Assembly (NCBI GenBank): GCA_965201045.1
Contig: OZ241746.1
Location: forward strand, 2,046,001 to 2,110,000
DNA from: JAPORK01 sp026710285
Lineage (GTDB): Bacteria > Pseudomonadota > Gammaproteobacteria > Pseudomonadales > Endozoicomonadaceae
Reading direction: 5' to 3'
DNA: 64,000 nucleotides
Shown: in pieces, positions 8,717-17,629 of the stretch
Layout of the letters: each line of letters starts with the position of its first letter
Position numbering within the stretch: position 1 is the stretch's first letter
The notes under the pieces: model-generated
Told to the model about the DNA's origin: nothing
The model's input: only the letters and a program-made list of their open reading frames with translations
Database searches by the model: none
Translations under genes and position numbers: made by a program

Positions 8717-9700
8717 ATGAATAGGATAATTAAAAAAATAGCTGTTTTAACTTCAGGAGGAGATGCGCCGGGCATGAATGCCGCTATTCGTGCAGTTGTT
8801 CGTGCCTGTGTTTATCATAACATCGTTCCTGTCGGCGTTTATGAGGGATATAAGGGACTTATTGAAGGCAAAATTAGGGAGATGAATGCCCGCTCTGTAG
8901 CCAACATTATTGGGCTGGGAGGAACCTTTTTAAAGTCAGCCCGCTGTTTAGAGTTTTATCATAAAGAAGGCAGAGAACAGGCATATAATCAATGTTGTGA
9001 ACATGATATTGATGCTATGGTTGTCATTGGCGGAGATGGTTCCTTTACAGGTGCTCAGCTATTTGAACAAGAGTTTAATATTCCTGTAATAGGCATTCCG
9101 GGAACCATTGATAATGATATTTATGGCACCGATGTTACTATCGGTTACGATACTGCACTTAATACCGTGATTGATGCTGTTGATAAAATACGTGACACTG
9201 CAACATCTCATAGTCGCCTGTTTTTTATAGAAGTGATGGGTCGTAACTCAGGTTTTATTGCTCTTAATACCGGTATCGGAGCCGGTGCTGAAGAAATCCT
9301 TATTCCTGAAGCGCAGCGGGGCACCGAGAGTCTGCTGGCTTCACTTGAAAGAAGTCATAAAGCAGGAAAAACATCCAGTATTGTACTGGTAGCTGAAGGA
9401 GGTAAAGTCGGGCGCTCTTTTGATATTGCTGATGTAGTCAAAGAAAAATTACCTGATTATGAAGTAAAAGTAACTATCCTTGGGCATATCCAGCGGGGAG
9501 GTCGTCCGAGTTGTCAGGACAGAGTGCTGGCGACAAGGCTTGGTGTTACAGCAGTTGAAGCACTTTTAGAAGGAAAAAAGGGTGTGATGGTTGGTATGAG
9601 TCATAATAAAACGACGTTTGTTTCTTTATCAACGGCTATAACAAAACAAAATCAGATTGACAATCATCTGCTGCATGTGGCTGATATTGCTTCAACATAA
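8717..9700 (+). CDS. pfkA: ATP-dependent 6-phosphofructokinase
   Basis: A 327-residue enzyme of the PfkA family (E. coli 320). It phosphorylates fructose 6-phosphate to the 1,6-bisphosphate in cytoplasmic glycolysis. Visible motifs: LTSGGDAPGMNAAIR at the N-terminus, GGDGSFTGA (a Gly after GGD, which marks ATP- rather than pyrophosphate-dependent enzymes), GTIDNDIYGTD with the catalytic Asp, EVMGRNSG and GHIQRGG. The ATG at 8717 has AGGAG about 8 bases upstream; a TTG ten codons earlier is less likely. It is monocistronic. With the malic enzyme next to it, this gives a small central-carbon cluster. Confidence 0.95.
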   Translation: MNRIIKKIAVLTSGGDAPGMNAAIRAVVRACVYHNIVPVGVYEGYKGLIEGKIREMNARSVANIIGLGGTFLKSARCLEFYHKEGREQAYNQCCEHDIDAMVVIGGDGSFTGAQLFEQEFNIPVIGIPGTIDNDIYGTDVTIGYDTALNTVIDAVDKIRDTATSHSRLFFIEVMGRNSGFIALNTGIGAGAEEILIPEAQRGTESLLASLERSHKAGKTSSIVLVAEGGKVGRSFDIADVVKEKLPDYEVKVTILGHIQRGGRPSCQDRVLATRLGVTAVEALLEGKKGVMVGMSHNKTTFVSLSTAITKQNQIDNHLLHVADIAST

Positions 9701-10060
9701 ACAATATTGAGCTAACCGATTTTTTTACTGAATTCATTGTAGAAAATCACAACGTCCCTGGCTGCCTTAAATTAATAGTCCAGGGTCGTGTTAATATAAT
9801 GCGCTAAAAACTACAAGGATGGGTTAAAGTGTATAGTCATCTGAATCAGTGTAAAAAAGTGAGGGTAAAATTTTCTCTCTTAACCGCATTGCCATAAAAA
9901 AGCGTACCATGCCGGGCTTTATAACAACAAATCCAGAATCTTCAGGTCAGGCAGATAATAATATTTTTAAAACGCTACTAATAAATGAACTATTTTCAGC
10001 AAATAACTTTTCGCTGAGCTAAAACGTTAACTGAAAATAATAATATCGGGAATAACCATT
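9701..10060. other. Intergenic region between pfkA and the malic enzyme gene
   Basis: About 360 bases with no gene. A weak inverted repeat (CCCTGG/CCAGGG, about 9755-9785) lies shortly after pfkA and could be a termination hairpin, but it has no U-tract. Confidence 0.4.
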
Positions 10061-11761
10061 ATGCCAAAAGACAAAAAACATATAACTACAAAAATACGCG
10101 GCAGAGCACTATTATCTAATTCTATTCTTAACAAAGGCACTGCTTTTTCCTTAAAAGAAAGAGAAAACCTTGGGCTTTGCGGATTATTACCTGATTACAT
10201 TGAAACACTTGAACAACAGTGTGATCGTGCACTGCATGCCTTCGAAGAAGAACCCGATGAACTATTAAAGCATATCAATCTCAGGGCATTGCAGGATACC
10301 AACGAAACAGTGTTTTATGCTATGCTTCAGCGTTATCTGAAAAAACTGCTTCCTTATATTTATACGCCTGTTGTTGGTGAAGCATGCTTGCGATTCAGTA
10401 CTATTTTTCGTCGTGCCAGAGGATTATTTTTATCCTGGCCTGGTCGCCATAATATTAAAAAGATGCTTAACAATGTTGAAATTCCACCGGAAGTTATTGT
10501 CGTGACAGACGGCGCCAGAATTCTGGGTTTGGGAGACCTGGGGATGAATGGGTTGGGCATCTGTATTGGCAAACTCTCTCTCTACAGTGCTGTCGGAGGA
10601 TTTGCACCTTCAGGAACATTGCCCATCGTCCTGGATGCAGGCACAGACAATGATTCAATGCTCAATGGTCAGTACTATCTGGGATGGCGCCATCAACGTC
10701 TTGACCAACAACAATATTATGAATTTCTGGATTTATTCATCTCTGCTGTCAATGAAACCTGGCCAGGTGTACTTTTACAGTTTGAAGATTTCTCTGCCGA
10801 ACATGCCACCACATTGTTGAGTAAATATCGCGAGCATATTTGTTGTTTTAATGATGATATCCAGGGAACATCCACTGTGGTGTTAGCTATTTTATTAGCA
10901 GCAGCAAAGCGTTCAGGTAAAATGCTAGGTGATATAAAAATTGTGCTGGCCGGAGCCGGAACAGCAGGATGTGGTATTGCAAAACAACTGGTGCGTATGT
11001 TTAATAAAGCAGGTCTTTCAGAAGAGCACATTAAAAATAATCTTTATCTTATTGATAAAAACGGACTACTGACCACGCAGTCAAAAGATATCGCACCATT
11101 TCAGATAAAATATGCGCAACCTGCGGAAAAAGTAGCAAAATGGGCTGACGAACAAGGTGTTATCACCCTGGAAAAAACAGTAAAAAAAGTAAAGCCTGAT
11201 GTACTACTTGGAGTTACCGGTATTCAGGGTCTGTTTACAGAAGAAATCATTCGCCATATGGCGCAATACCATAACAATCCAGTTATTCTTCCTTTATCTA
11301 ATCCTGTTGCAAACAGTGAAGCAAAACCTGAACAGTTAATTGATTGGACAGAGGGCAGAGGATTAATAGCCACCGGTAGTCCGTTTGAAGGTGTCGCTTA
11401 TGGTGAGAGACTATACCCCATTGCACAGTGTAACAATATTTATATCTTTCCGGGGGTGGGGTTAGGCGTTAAAATCAGTGGAGCTTCCATAATTACTGAC
11501 ACAATGCTTGATGCTGCGGCAGAAGCACTGGCGACCTGCATTCCAGAAGGTAATGATCCTTGGATTCCCTTGCTTCCCTTTATGGAATCTATATTAGAAA
11601 GTACTGAAGTTGTTGCAATGGCTGTGGCCAGATCTGCTGTTGAGGAACAGGTTACCGCACAACACTTTACCGAAGAACAACTAAAAGAACGGATGCAGGA
11701 TTATCGTTGGTCACCTGAGTATAAAGAGATCAGACCGCCTAACGCAAAACCGAAAAAATGA
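10061..11761 (+). CDS. maeA: NAD-dependent malic enzyme (oxaloacetate-decarboxylating)
   Basis: A 566-residue enzyme, the usual length of the SfcA/MaeA family (E. coli 565). It converts malate to pyruvate and CO2 with reduction of NAD. Motifs in order: YTPVVGEAC, VTDGARILGLGDLG, the metal site FNDDIQGT, the nucleotide-binding LAGAGTAGCGIAK, PLSNP and FPGVGLG. GGGA precedes the ATG. It lies downstream of pfkA with a 360-base gap, so it probably has its own promoter. In a host-dependent bacterium it would link host-derived C4 acids to pyruvate; that role is inferred. Confidence 0.95.
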   Translation: MPKDKKHITTKIRGRALLSNSILNKGTAFSLKERENLGLCGLLPDYIETLEQQCDRALHAFEEEPDELLKHINLRALQDTNETVFYAMLQRYLKKLLPYIYTPVVGEACLRFSTIFRRARGLFLSWPGRHNIKKMLNNVEIPPEVIVVTDGARILGLGDLGMNGLGICIGKLSLYSAVGGFAPSGTLPIVLDAGTDNDSMLNGQYYLGWRHQRLDQQQYYEFLDLFISAVNETWPGVLLQFEDFSAEHATTLLSKYREHICCFNDDIQGTSTVVLAILLAAAKRSGKMLGDIKIVLAGAGTAGCGIAKQLVRMFNKAGLSEEHIKNNLYLIDKNGLLTTQSKDIAPFQIKYAQPAEKVAKWADEQGVITLEKTVKKVKPDVLLGVTGIQGLFTEEIIRHMAQYHNNPVILPLSNPVANSEAKPEQLIDWTEGRGLIATGSPFEGVAYGERLYPIAQCNNIYIFPGVGLGVKISGASIITDTMLDAAAEALATCIPEGNDPWIPLLPFMESILESTEVVAMAVARSAVEEQVTAQHFTEEQLKERMQDYRWSPEYKEIRPPNAKPKK

Positions 11762-11803
11762 TTTTGCAGGATATATTAAAATGACCTGGTTTTTTGTGTG
11801 CAT

Positions 11804-11833
11804 AGCAAAGTGATTATAAGCAATCACTTTGCT
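11804..11833. repeat. Perfect 12-bp-stem hairpin, duplicated at 13734
   Basis: AGCAAAGTGATT and AATCACTTTGCT flank a 6-base loop. The same hairpin stands behind the full kinase gene at 13734-13763, so it was duplicated with the kinase tail. There is no U-tract, so a role as a rho-independent terminator is uncertain. Confidence 0.6.
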
Positions 11834-11854
11834 GGTTGTCGCTACGAAGGATTA

Positions 11855-12160
11855 CTATGACTGGAAAAAAGGATGTTGTTGTATTTGCTGCATAGAAATA
11901 CGGTTTTCCGGATAAGGCTCAAGCATTTTTACCAGCAGATCGAAAAGTTGTTGCGCTTTTTTCTGATCATTGGGATATTTAGCTTGTATATTGCCCAACA
12001 TCCTTCTTTGCAGTTTATCCGTATCATCTACAGCATTAGCCATTAACTCCTCAGCACCGCCTTTTTCAAACTCCTTAGACATGTCATTATAAAATGAACC
12101 TGTTGTTAATTGACACAGAAGGCATCCCAATGAATACACATCTGCTTGTTCAGAAAGACC
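11855..12160 (-). pseudogene. 3' fragment of a Ser/Thr kinase gene (segmental duplicate)
   Basis: About 300 bases that encode the last ~95 residues of the kinase at 13786-15546 almost unchanged (SLGCLLCQLTTGSFYNDMSKE to QQHPFFQS) and end at the same stop. Similarity extends past the stop through the hairpin and starts to fail near 12160, so the piece has no promoter, start or catalytic domain. It is a partial duplication with the porin gene trapped between the two copies. Confidence 0.85.
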
Positions 12161-12297
12161 CGGTATGCGATCTTATAATTTGCACCGGTTTTTTGTGAGG
12201 AATGCTGACGTTTTTTTAGTATCTGTTTTCAAGTGTTCATTTTATGCTCTTAACAGTCTTATTTTGGTCTTTTCTAAAATGAATTTACTATTTTGCG

Positions 12298-13146
12298 TCA
12301 GTTAAAACGGTAACCTAAATTAAGATGATAAGTTATGAAAGACCATCTTACTGTACTTTGACTTTGTCCTGAGTCATTAAGAGTTTTCATTGCATCTGTA
12401 TATTTATATTGAAATTTTGAATTAACATAGGAATGCATAACTGAAATACTGATTGACCACTGCCTTCCAAAATTATATTTCAACCCTGCTTCTTCAACCA
12501 AACCAATAGAATTAGGAATTGATATCTTTAAATTTTTTATAGGTACTTTTCCGGATTGCGTTTCTTTTTTTAATTTGGGTTTGTGAAAATGGGTCAGCAT
12601 AACCCCTAATCCCAAATAAGGTTCCCAATTACTACGAGAGGATAAAGGGTAGTAGTTTACCGATAATACCGGAGCGTTTAACTCAGTTATTAACTGGACA
12701 GTTTTGGGGGCAGGGGGAGAGGGTGATGATTTTTTAACTAACATATTAGAATAAATGTCCTCTGTTAACCTGTAAGGAGTTGTTAATGACAATTTTATTC
12801 CTATATGATGAGTCGGTATACAGGAAAAAGATAAATTTGCCTGTGTATTATCCAGGAACAAAATTGAAGCAGGATCACGATTACCTGTTAAGTGATGATC
12901 CTGTGTGAGTTGTTCTCCCGTATACATTGTACTTGTCGAATTAAGAGAGATAATACCTCCCTGAATTTGTAATTGCAATGCATCCATTTGATCGCTTAAC
13001 AACTGTGATTTATGTGAATTTGGAGCATGCGATCTTAAGGTATGCAATCTTGAGATATGCCTTCTGCCCATACAGTTTTGTATATAAAAAATAAACATAA
13101 ATACCGAGATAGTAAAAATGACTGGTTTGATAAAACAGATTTTCAT
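12298..13146 (-). CDS. OmpW-family outer membrane beta-barrel protein
   Basis: A 282-residue protein. I start it at the Met with GAGAGGAT upstream (13146), 18 codons inside the longest frame, since a signal-like stretch follows (MKICFIKPVIFTISVFMFIFY). The second half alternates like a porin and carries OmpW-like features: LSLTTPYRLTEDI, SVNYYPLS...WEPYLGLGVMLTHF, GLVEEAGLKYNFGRQWSISISV and the last strand YHLNLGYRFN. OmpW proteins form small eight-stranded barrels in the outer membrane. The extra ~60 residues before the barrel are not recognised. It lies alone between the two kinase copies. Confidence 0.7.
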   Translation of the reverse strand: MKICFIKPVIFTISVFMFIFYIQNCMGRRHISRLHTLRSHAPNSHKSQLLSDQMDALQLQIQGGIISLNSTSTMYTGEQLTQDHHLTGNRDPASILFLDNTQANLSFSCIPTHHIGIKLSLTTPYRLTEDIYSNMLVKKSSPSPPAPKTVQLITELNAPVLSVNYYPLSSRSNWEPYLGLGVMLTHFHKPKLKKETQSGKVPIKNLKISIPNSIGLVEEAGLKYNFGRQWSISISVMHSYVNSKFQYKYTDAMKTLNDSGQSQSTVRWSFITYHLNLGYRFN

Positions 13147-13365
13147 ACCAAAGATCCTCTCCGTTAGTATATCGATTTGGCGCCTGAAAAAGCTATTCAA
13201 AATTGTTGCTTGCTGTTAAGAATTTGATTAAAACATTTTTTGTGGAATTTTATTTTAACTGAATAGATTTAATTAAAGAAAATATACAGTTTATAGTAAA
13301 ATATCAAATAAATTGAATCAAAATAATCAATAACCTCAGAGCAAGACCAGGGCAAGGTCATACTT

Positions 13366-13640
13366 TTATCTGAATAATAGCTCTTTGCGAAACGAATCAT
13401 CCCAACCGGCATCTTGTATTTTTCTCTTCATGCTGCCTTTTTGGGGATGCAAGTGCACCAAATTCACAACAAAGTGTTTCAGGGAAGCAATATTTTCTGA
13501 TGCAAATTCTCGGCAAACTCAAAATTTATTTTTTCTCATTGTGACATCTAACACATAGTGAACATAATTTTCTATTTTCCTTTGGCGGGACATTGACCCA
13601 ATATAGGGAAATTGCTCTTTGATCAGGCTGAAATATTGTG
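13366..13640 (-). pseudogene. Remnant of an ISAs1-family transposase (C-terminal part)
   Basis: Reading the minus strand gives a continuous frame with one in-frame TGA: YFSLIKEQFP..., RKIENYVHYVLDVTMRKNKF, stop, then CREFASENIASLKHFVVNL and KRKIQDAGWDDSFRKELL. The string IEN..HYVLDVT followed by ENIASLKHF...N and AGWDD is the typical C-terminus of ISAs1-family DDE transposases. The N-terminal two thirds and the terminal repeats are gone. Confidence 0.7.
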
Positions 13641-13733
13641 CAGTGCGCTTGAAATTGATTATCTATAAAATATTGAAAATAAATGGCTTTAAAACGGTAA
13701 AGCCAGTGCTTTCAAATCTGAGTTACCGCAGCA

Positions 13734-13763
13734 TAGCAAAGTGATTATAAGCAATCACTTTGC
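13734..13763. repeat. Hairpin downstream of the kinase gene
   Basis: Nearly the same AGCAAAGTGATT hairpin as at 11804, about 22 bases after the kinase stop on the minus strand. It has no U-tract. It may stabilise the kinase mRNA end or help termination. Confidence 0.5.
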
Positions 13764-13785
13764 CAGTTGTCTTTGCGAAGGATTA

Positions 13786-15546
13786 CTATGACTGGAAAAA
13801 AGGATGTTGTTGTATTTGCTGCATAGAAATACGGTTTTTCGGATAAGGCTCAAGCATTTTTACCAGCAGATCGAAAAGTTGTTGTGCTTTTTTCTGATCA
13901 TTGGGATATTTAGCTTGTATATTACTCCACATCCTTCTTTGCAGTTTATCCGTGTCATCTACAGCATTAGCCATTAACTCCTCAGCACCGCCTTTTTCAA
14001 ACTCCTTAGACATGTCATTATAAAATGAACCTGTTGTTAATTGACACAGAAGGCATCCCAATGAATACACATCTATTTTTTCAGAAAGATCTTGTGGAGC
14101 ATCAGGCTGCTGGCACCAGACATTAAGCATTTCCGGCGCCATATAGACCGGGCTGCCAGAGCATATACCTTTTTTTAAATCCTTTATAGTTGCGGCATTA
14201 CCTAAATCGATAATTTTTACCTTTTTGTCAGGCTGAATCAGTACATTATCTGGCTTTATGTCTGCGTGCACCATTCCACGCTTATTCATATACACAAGAC
14301 CATCAGCAATTTGCGCAGCGATCTTTTGTATATCCTGAACAGGTACAGCTCCACCGGCAGTTAATTTTTTGAACTCTGGTTTTTGCAGACCTTCTAAATG
14401 ACCTTTTAATCCATATAATATTTTTTCTCTTTCTTGTGCATATTGTGGATTTTTCCTGGCAACAGGTAACCACTGACCGATTGTAGATAAGAAAAATTTA
14501 ATGTCTGACTGAGAAAACGCTGCAGTGTTGAGTTGCTGCTGAATACGTGCAAGAGTACTATTATAATCAGCAAGATACGGTGCAATGGCTATATCGTTTA
14601 TAATTTGTCTTATCACAGCCTTTGCAGGTCCAACCTTAGCGACCTGCTCTGCGCCTGCAGGCGTCTCAATCTCAACGAGTTTGTGTATTCCATGAACAAC
14701 ATCACCTTTTCCTGTCTTTGTTTTATCAATCAAATCAGTGAGTGGTTTGCCTCCTGATGCCATGAAAAGTGTCTGTTCATTACTGTTAGTATCTTTATCC
14801 GGGACAAGGAAACCTTTTGCAATATTAGGATGATCAAGACTTTGCAAAAGTCTATCTTCAGCTTCAAACTCTTGTCTGGCATGCCAGTCTTTAAAGCGTG
14901 ATGTTTTTTTAACCATCAGAGGTCCGGCTGAATCGGGAACTATAGCCTCAGCTTTGCCAAAGCTGCCTTTTCCTAAAACATCTAACGTTTTTGCTTTTGT
15001 TTGATTAACTTTATGTGCCTGTCTATAATTTGCGCGAGCTTCTCTTCTGAGTTTAGCAGCCTCCTGGTTTCTTTCTTTTGGAGTATAACGACCGGTTTGC
15101 TCTAACTGATCAGCCTTATGTTTAAGTTGATGCGACAGAAGTAATTTACGTGCTCTGTCTTCCCCGGTGTCCACAGTTATAACCTGTCTTTTGAAGATCT
15201 CTCTGGCCATTGCAGTTTTTATTAACTTTTTATGTTCATTTTTTGGTGCATTTTGCAGAATCGGTATGATAAACTCCGGACTAAGGCGATCAACTTCTTT
15301 TCTGATCTCTGCGGAATTCCATTTACCTTTGGTTGTAATTAATCTTGCTCTCAGGTCATCGGATAGTGCATTTTTCAGTTGTCTTCCCGGAAAAATCAGC
15401 AATGACCTTTTTGCCTGTTTTAATAATTTTTGTGCTTGTTTTTCCAGTGAAGATTCTGCTTTTTTCTTTGTCGGGATATTTTTTGTATCATCGGGTGATG
15501 GTGTGTAACCCGCAGATTGGGGGGATGGCGCAATAGGACCTTTCAT
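13786..15546 (-). CDS. Eukaryote-like Ser/Thr protein kinase
   Basis: A 586-residue protein with CAGGAGAA before its ATG. Residues 1-190 are helical and charged with no recognised domain. The kinase part holds the glycine loop LGKGSFGKAE (191-200), the ATP-binding Lys in MVKKTSRF (about 213), a catalytic loop HADIKPDNVLI (427-437), IIDLGNA (DLG instead of DFG, 447) and YMAPEML (469-475). HRD is changed to HAD, but the catalytic Asp, Lys and Asn remain, so activity is plausible. A long insert (about 270-400) separates the two lobes, as in the relative at 55808. There is no signal peptide or membrane segment; a host-directed effector is possible but unproven. Confidence 0.85.
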   Translation of the reverse strand: MKGPIAPSPQSAGYTPSPDDTKNIPTKKKAESSLEKQAQKLLKQAKRSLLIFPGRQLKNALSDDLRARLITTKGKWNSAEIRKEVDRLSPEFIIPILQNAPKNEHKKLIKTAMAREIFKRQVITVDTGEDRARKLLLSHQLKHKADQLEQTGRYTPKERNQEAAKLRREARANYRQAHKVNQTKAKTLDVLGKGSFGKAEAIVPDSAGPLMVKKTSRFKDWHARQEFEAEDRLLQSLDHPNIAKGFLVPDKDTNSNEQTLFMASGGKPLTDLIDKTKTGKGDVVHGIHKLVEIETPAGAEQVAKVGPAKAVIRQIINDIAIAPYLADYNSTLARIQQQLNTAAFSQSDIKFFLSTIGQWLPVARKNPQYAQEREKILYGLKGHLEGLQKPEFKKLTAGGAVPVQDIQKIAAQIADGLVYMNKRGMVHADIKPDNVLIQPDKKVKIIDLGNAATIKDLKKGICSGSPVYMAPEMLNVWCQQPDAPQDLSEKIDVYSLGCLLCQLTTGSFYNDMSKEFEKGGAEELMANAVDDTDKLQRRMWSNIQAKYPNDQKKAQQLFDLLVKMLEPYPKNRISMQQIQQHPFFQS

Positions 15547-15937
15547 GGTAATATTCTCCTGATTTTAGGGCTTTACAGAAATTGTAGAGAAACATAAAAA
15601 CTACCTGTTGCGTATTTACTTCACAACGTTATAAATAATACTATGAAAGAATTAATAGCCATCTTTGACCAGCAGCACCGTCATACTTACGACCTTTTTA
15701 TTTACAGCAGATGAGTACGGAATTTATTTTTATAAAGTGATTTTTCAGCAAACAGCTGGAGTGAAACAGGCTGAATCAACGGGTCAGTTTTATGGTAAAG
15801 GCAGGCTGAATGATTGGATTGCATTAGCATAAACTTCACTTTAATGCTCGCTTAAAAGTTTTTTTTTGTATAATGTCCTGACAAAGTACACATTTGCAGT
15901 GTGTTAACTGAACGAATATTGACCCTTGCGAACCATT
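15547..15937. other. Divergent intergenic region, kinase / glnS
   Basis: About 390 bases between the divergently transcribed kinase and glnS genes. It must hold promoters for both, and nothing else is visible apart from the possible -10 box listed separately. Confidence 0.45.
15846..15874 (+). promoter_or_regulatory. Possible glnS promoter
   Basis: A consensus TATAAT at 15869-15874 follows a T-tract and lies about 65 bases before glnS. The matching -35 region (around 15846) is weak. Assigned by eye only. Confidence 0.3.
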
Positions 15938-17626
15938 ATGAGCACAACTGAAAGAAATATTAACTTTATTGAACAGATTATTGAGAAAGATTTAGCCGCT
16001 AATACACATCAGGGGCGTGTACATACGCGATTTCCCCCTGAACCTAATGGCTATCTTCATATTGGGCATGCCAAATCTATCTGCCTGAACTTTGGTCTGG
16101 CTGAAAAATATAATGGCAAATGCAATCTTCGCTTTGATGATACCAATCCAGAAAAAGAAGAGCAGGAGTATGTCGAAGCTATTAAAAGAGATGTGCATTG
16201 GTTAGGCTTTGAGTGGCATGGTGAAGCGCTTTATGCTTCTTCTTATTTTGATACATTGTACCAGTGGGCTGTTTATCTGATTGATCAGGAGCTGGCTTAT
16301 GTAGATGAGCAAAATGCTGAACAAATCAGAATCAGCCGGGGTTCCTTAACGGAGCCTGGAGAAGAAAGCCCTTTTCGTTCGCGCAATAAAGAAGAAAATC
16401 TGGCGCTATTTGAAAAAATGCGTGCTGGTGAATTTGCCGAAGGTGCTGCTGTGCTGCGTGCCAAAATAGATATGAGTCATCCGAACATGTGTATGCGGGA
16501 TCCTATTTTGTACCGTATCCGTAAACAATCGCATCACCAGACCGGAGATAAATGGTGTATCTATCCCGGTTATGATTTTGCACATGGGCAGGAGGATGCT
16601 ATTGAAGGGATAACGCATTCGTTTTGTACGCTGGAATTTGCCGTCAATCGTCCTTTGTATGATTGGTTTATTGAACATTTACCGGTCCCCTGCAAGCCCA
16701 GGCAGTATGAGTTTGCCCCACTCAATCTCAGTTACACCGTGACCAGTAAACGGAAGTTAAAACAGCTGGTGGATGAAGGTATAGTCGATGGCTGGGATGA
16801 TCCGCGTCTGCCAACGCTTTCAGGCTTGCGACGCAGAGGCGTGCCGCCTCATGCTATTCGTCAGTTTTGTGAAATGATTGGCGTAACCAAAAGTGAAGGC
16901 GTTGTAGATGTAAGCATGTTGGAGTACAGCATCAGAGAGACACTCAATAAAGAAGCTCCAAGGGCTATGGCTGTGCTCAATCCGCTGAAAGTTGTTATAA
17001 CTAATATGCCGGAAGATCAGCAGGAAATGCTACAGGCGCAGGTACATCCTCAGGATGAGGGCATGGGGTTTAGAAGGCTGCCTTTCACACGTGAAGTGTT
17101 TATAGATAAAGCAGATTTTGTGGAGGTTAAGCCAAATAAAAAATGGAAGCGTCTGTTTTTAGGGGGAGAAGTGCGTCTCAGAAATGGTTATGTTATTCGC
17201 TGTAATGAAGTTCTGAAGGATGAACAGGGTAATATTCAGCAGTTAAATTGCACTTATGATCCTGAAACATTGGGTAAAGATCCATCAGACAGAAAAGTTA
17301 AAGGGGTTATTCACTGGGTGGATGCCGCCTCTTCCTGCCCGGCAGAAGTTCGCTTATATGACCGGTTATTTTCTGATGAAACACCAGATGCACATAAAGA
17401 GCGTCCGTTTACTCATTTTATTAATGATCAGTCGTTAACGATTATTTATCCAGCCAGAGTAGAAGCAAACCTTGCCAAAGCTTTACCAGAAAAAGCTTAT
17501 CAGTTTGAACGTGAAGGCTATTTTTGTCTGGATGAAAAAATGACTCAACAAAAAGGTCATCTGGTATTTAATCGAACTATTGCATTGCGAGACAGCTGGC
17601 AAAAACTAACTACCGGAGAGAAGTAA
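15938..17626 (+). CDS. glnS: Glutaminyl-tRNA synthetase
   Basis: A 562-residue class I synthetase that charges tRNA-Gln with glutamine, matching E. coli GlnS along its length. Motifs: RFPPEPNGYLHIGHAKS with the HIGH site near the N-terminus, RFDDTNPEKE, WCIYPGYDFAH, and the KMSKS-type loop VTSKRKLKQL. The second half is the anticodon-binding beta-barrel region. The ATG at 15938 matches the start of the family; a TTG four codons earlier is unlikely. Its stop is 3 bases before cysS, so the two genes are surely co-transcribed. Confidence 0.96.
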   Translation: MSTTERNINFIEQIIEKDLAANTHQGRVHTRFPPEPNGYLHIGHAKSICLNFGLAEKYNGKCNLRFDDTNPEKEEQEYVEAIKRDVHWLGFEWHGEALYASSYFDTLYQWAVYLIDQELAYVDEQNAEQIRISRGSLTEPGEESPFRSRNKEENLALFEKMRAGEFAEGAAVLRAKIDMSHPNMCMRDPILYRIRKQSHHQTGDKWCIYPGYDFAHGQEDAIEGITHSFCTLEFAVNRPLYDWFIEHLPVPCKPRQYEFAPLNLSYTVTSKRKLKQLVDEGIVDGWDDPRLPTLSGLRRRGVPPHAIRQFCEMIGVTKSEGVVDVSMLEYSIRETLNKEAPRAMAVLNPLKVVITNMPEDQQEMLQAQVHPQDEGMGFRRLPFTREVFIDKADFVEVKPNKKWKRLFLGGEVRLRNGYVIRCNEVLKDEQGNIQQLNCTYDPETLGKDPSDRKVKGVIHWVDAASSCPAEVRLYDRLFSDETPDAHKERPFTHFINDQSLTIIYPARVEANLAKALPEKAYQFEREGYFCLDEKMTQQKGHLVFNRTIALRDSWQKLTTGEK

Positions 17627-17629
17627 GCA

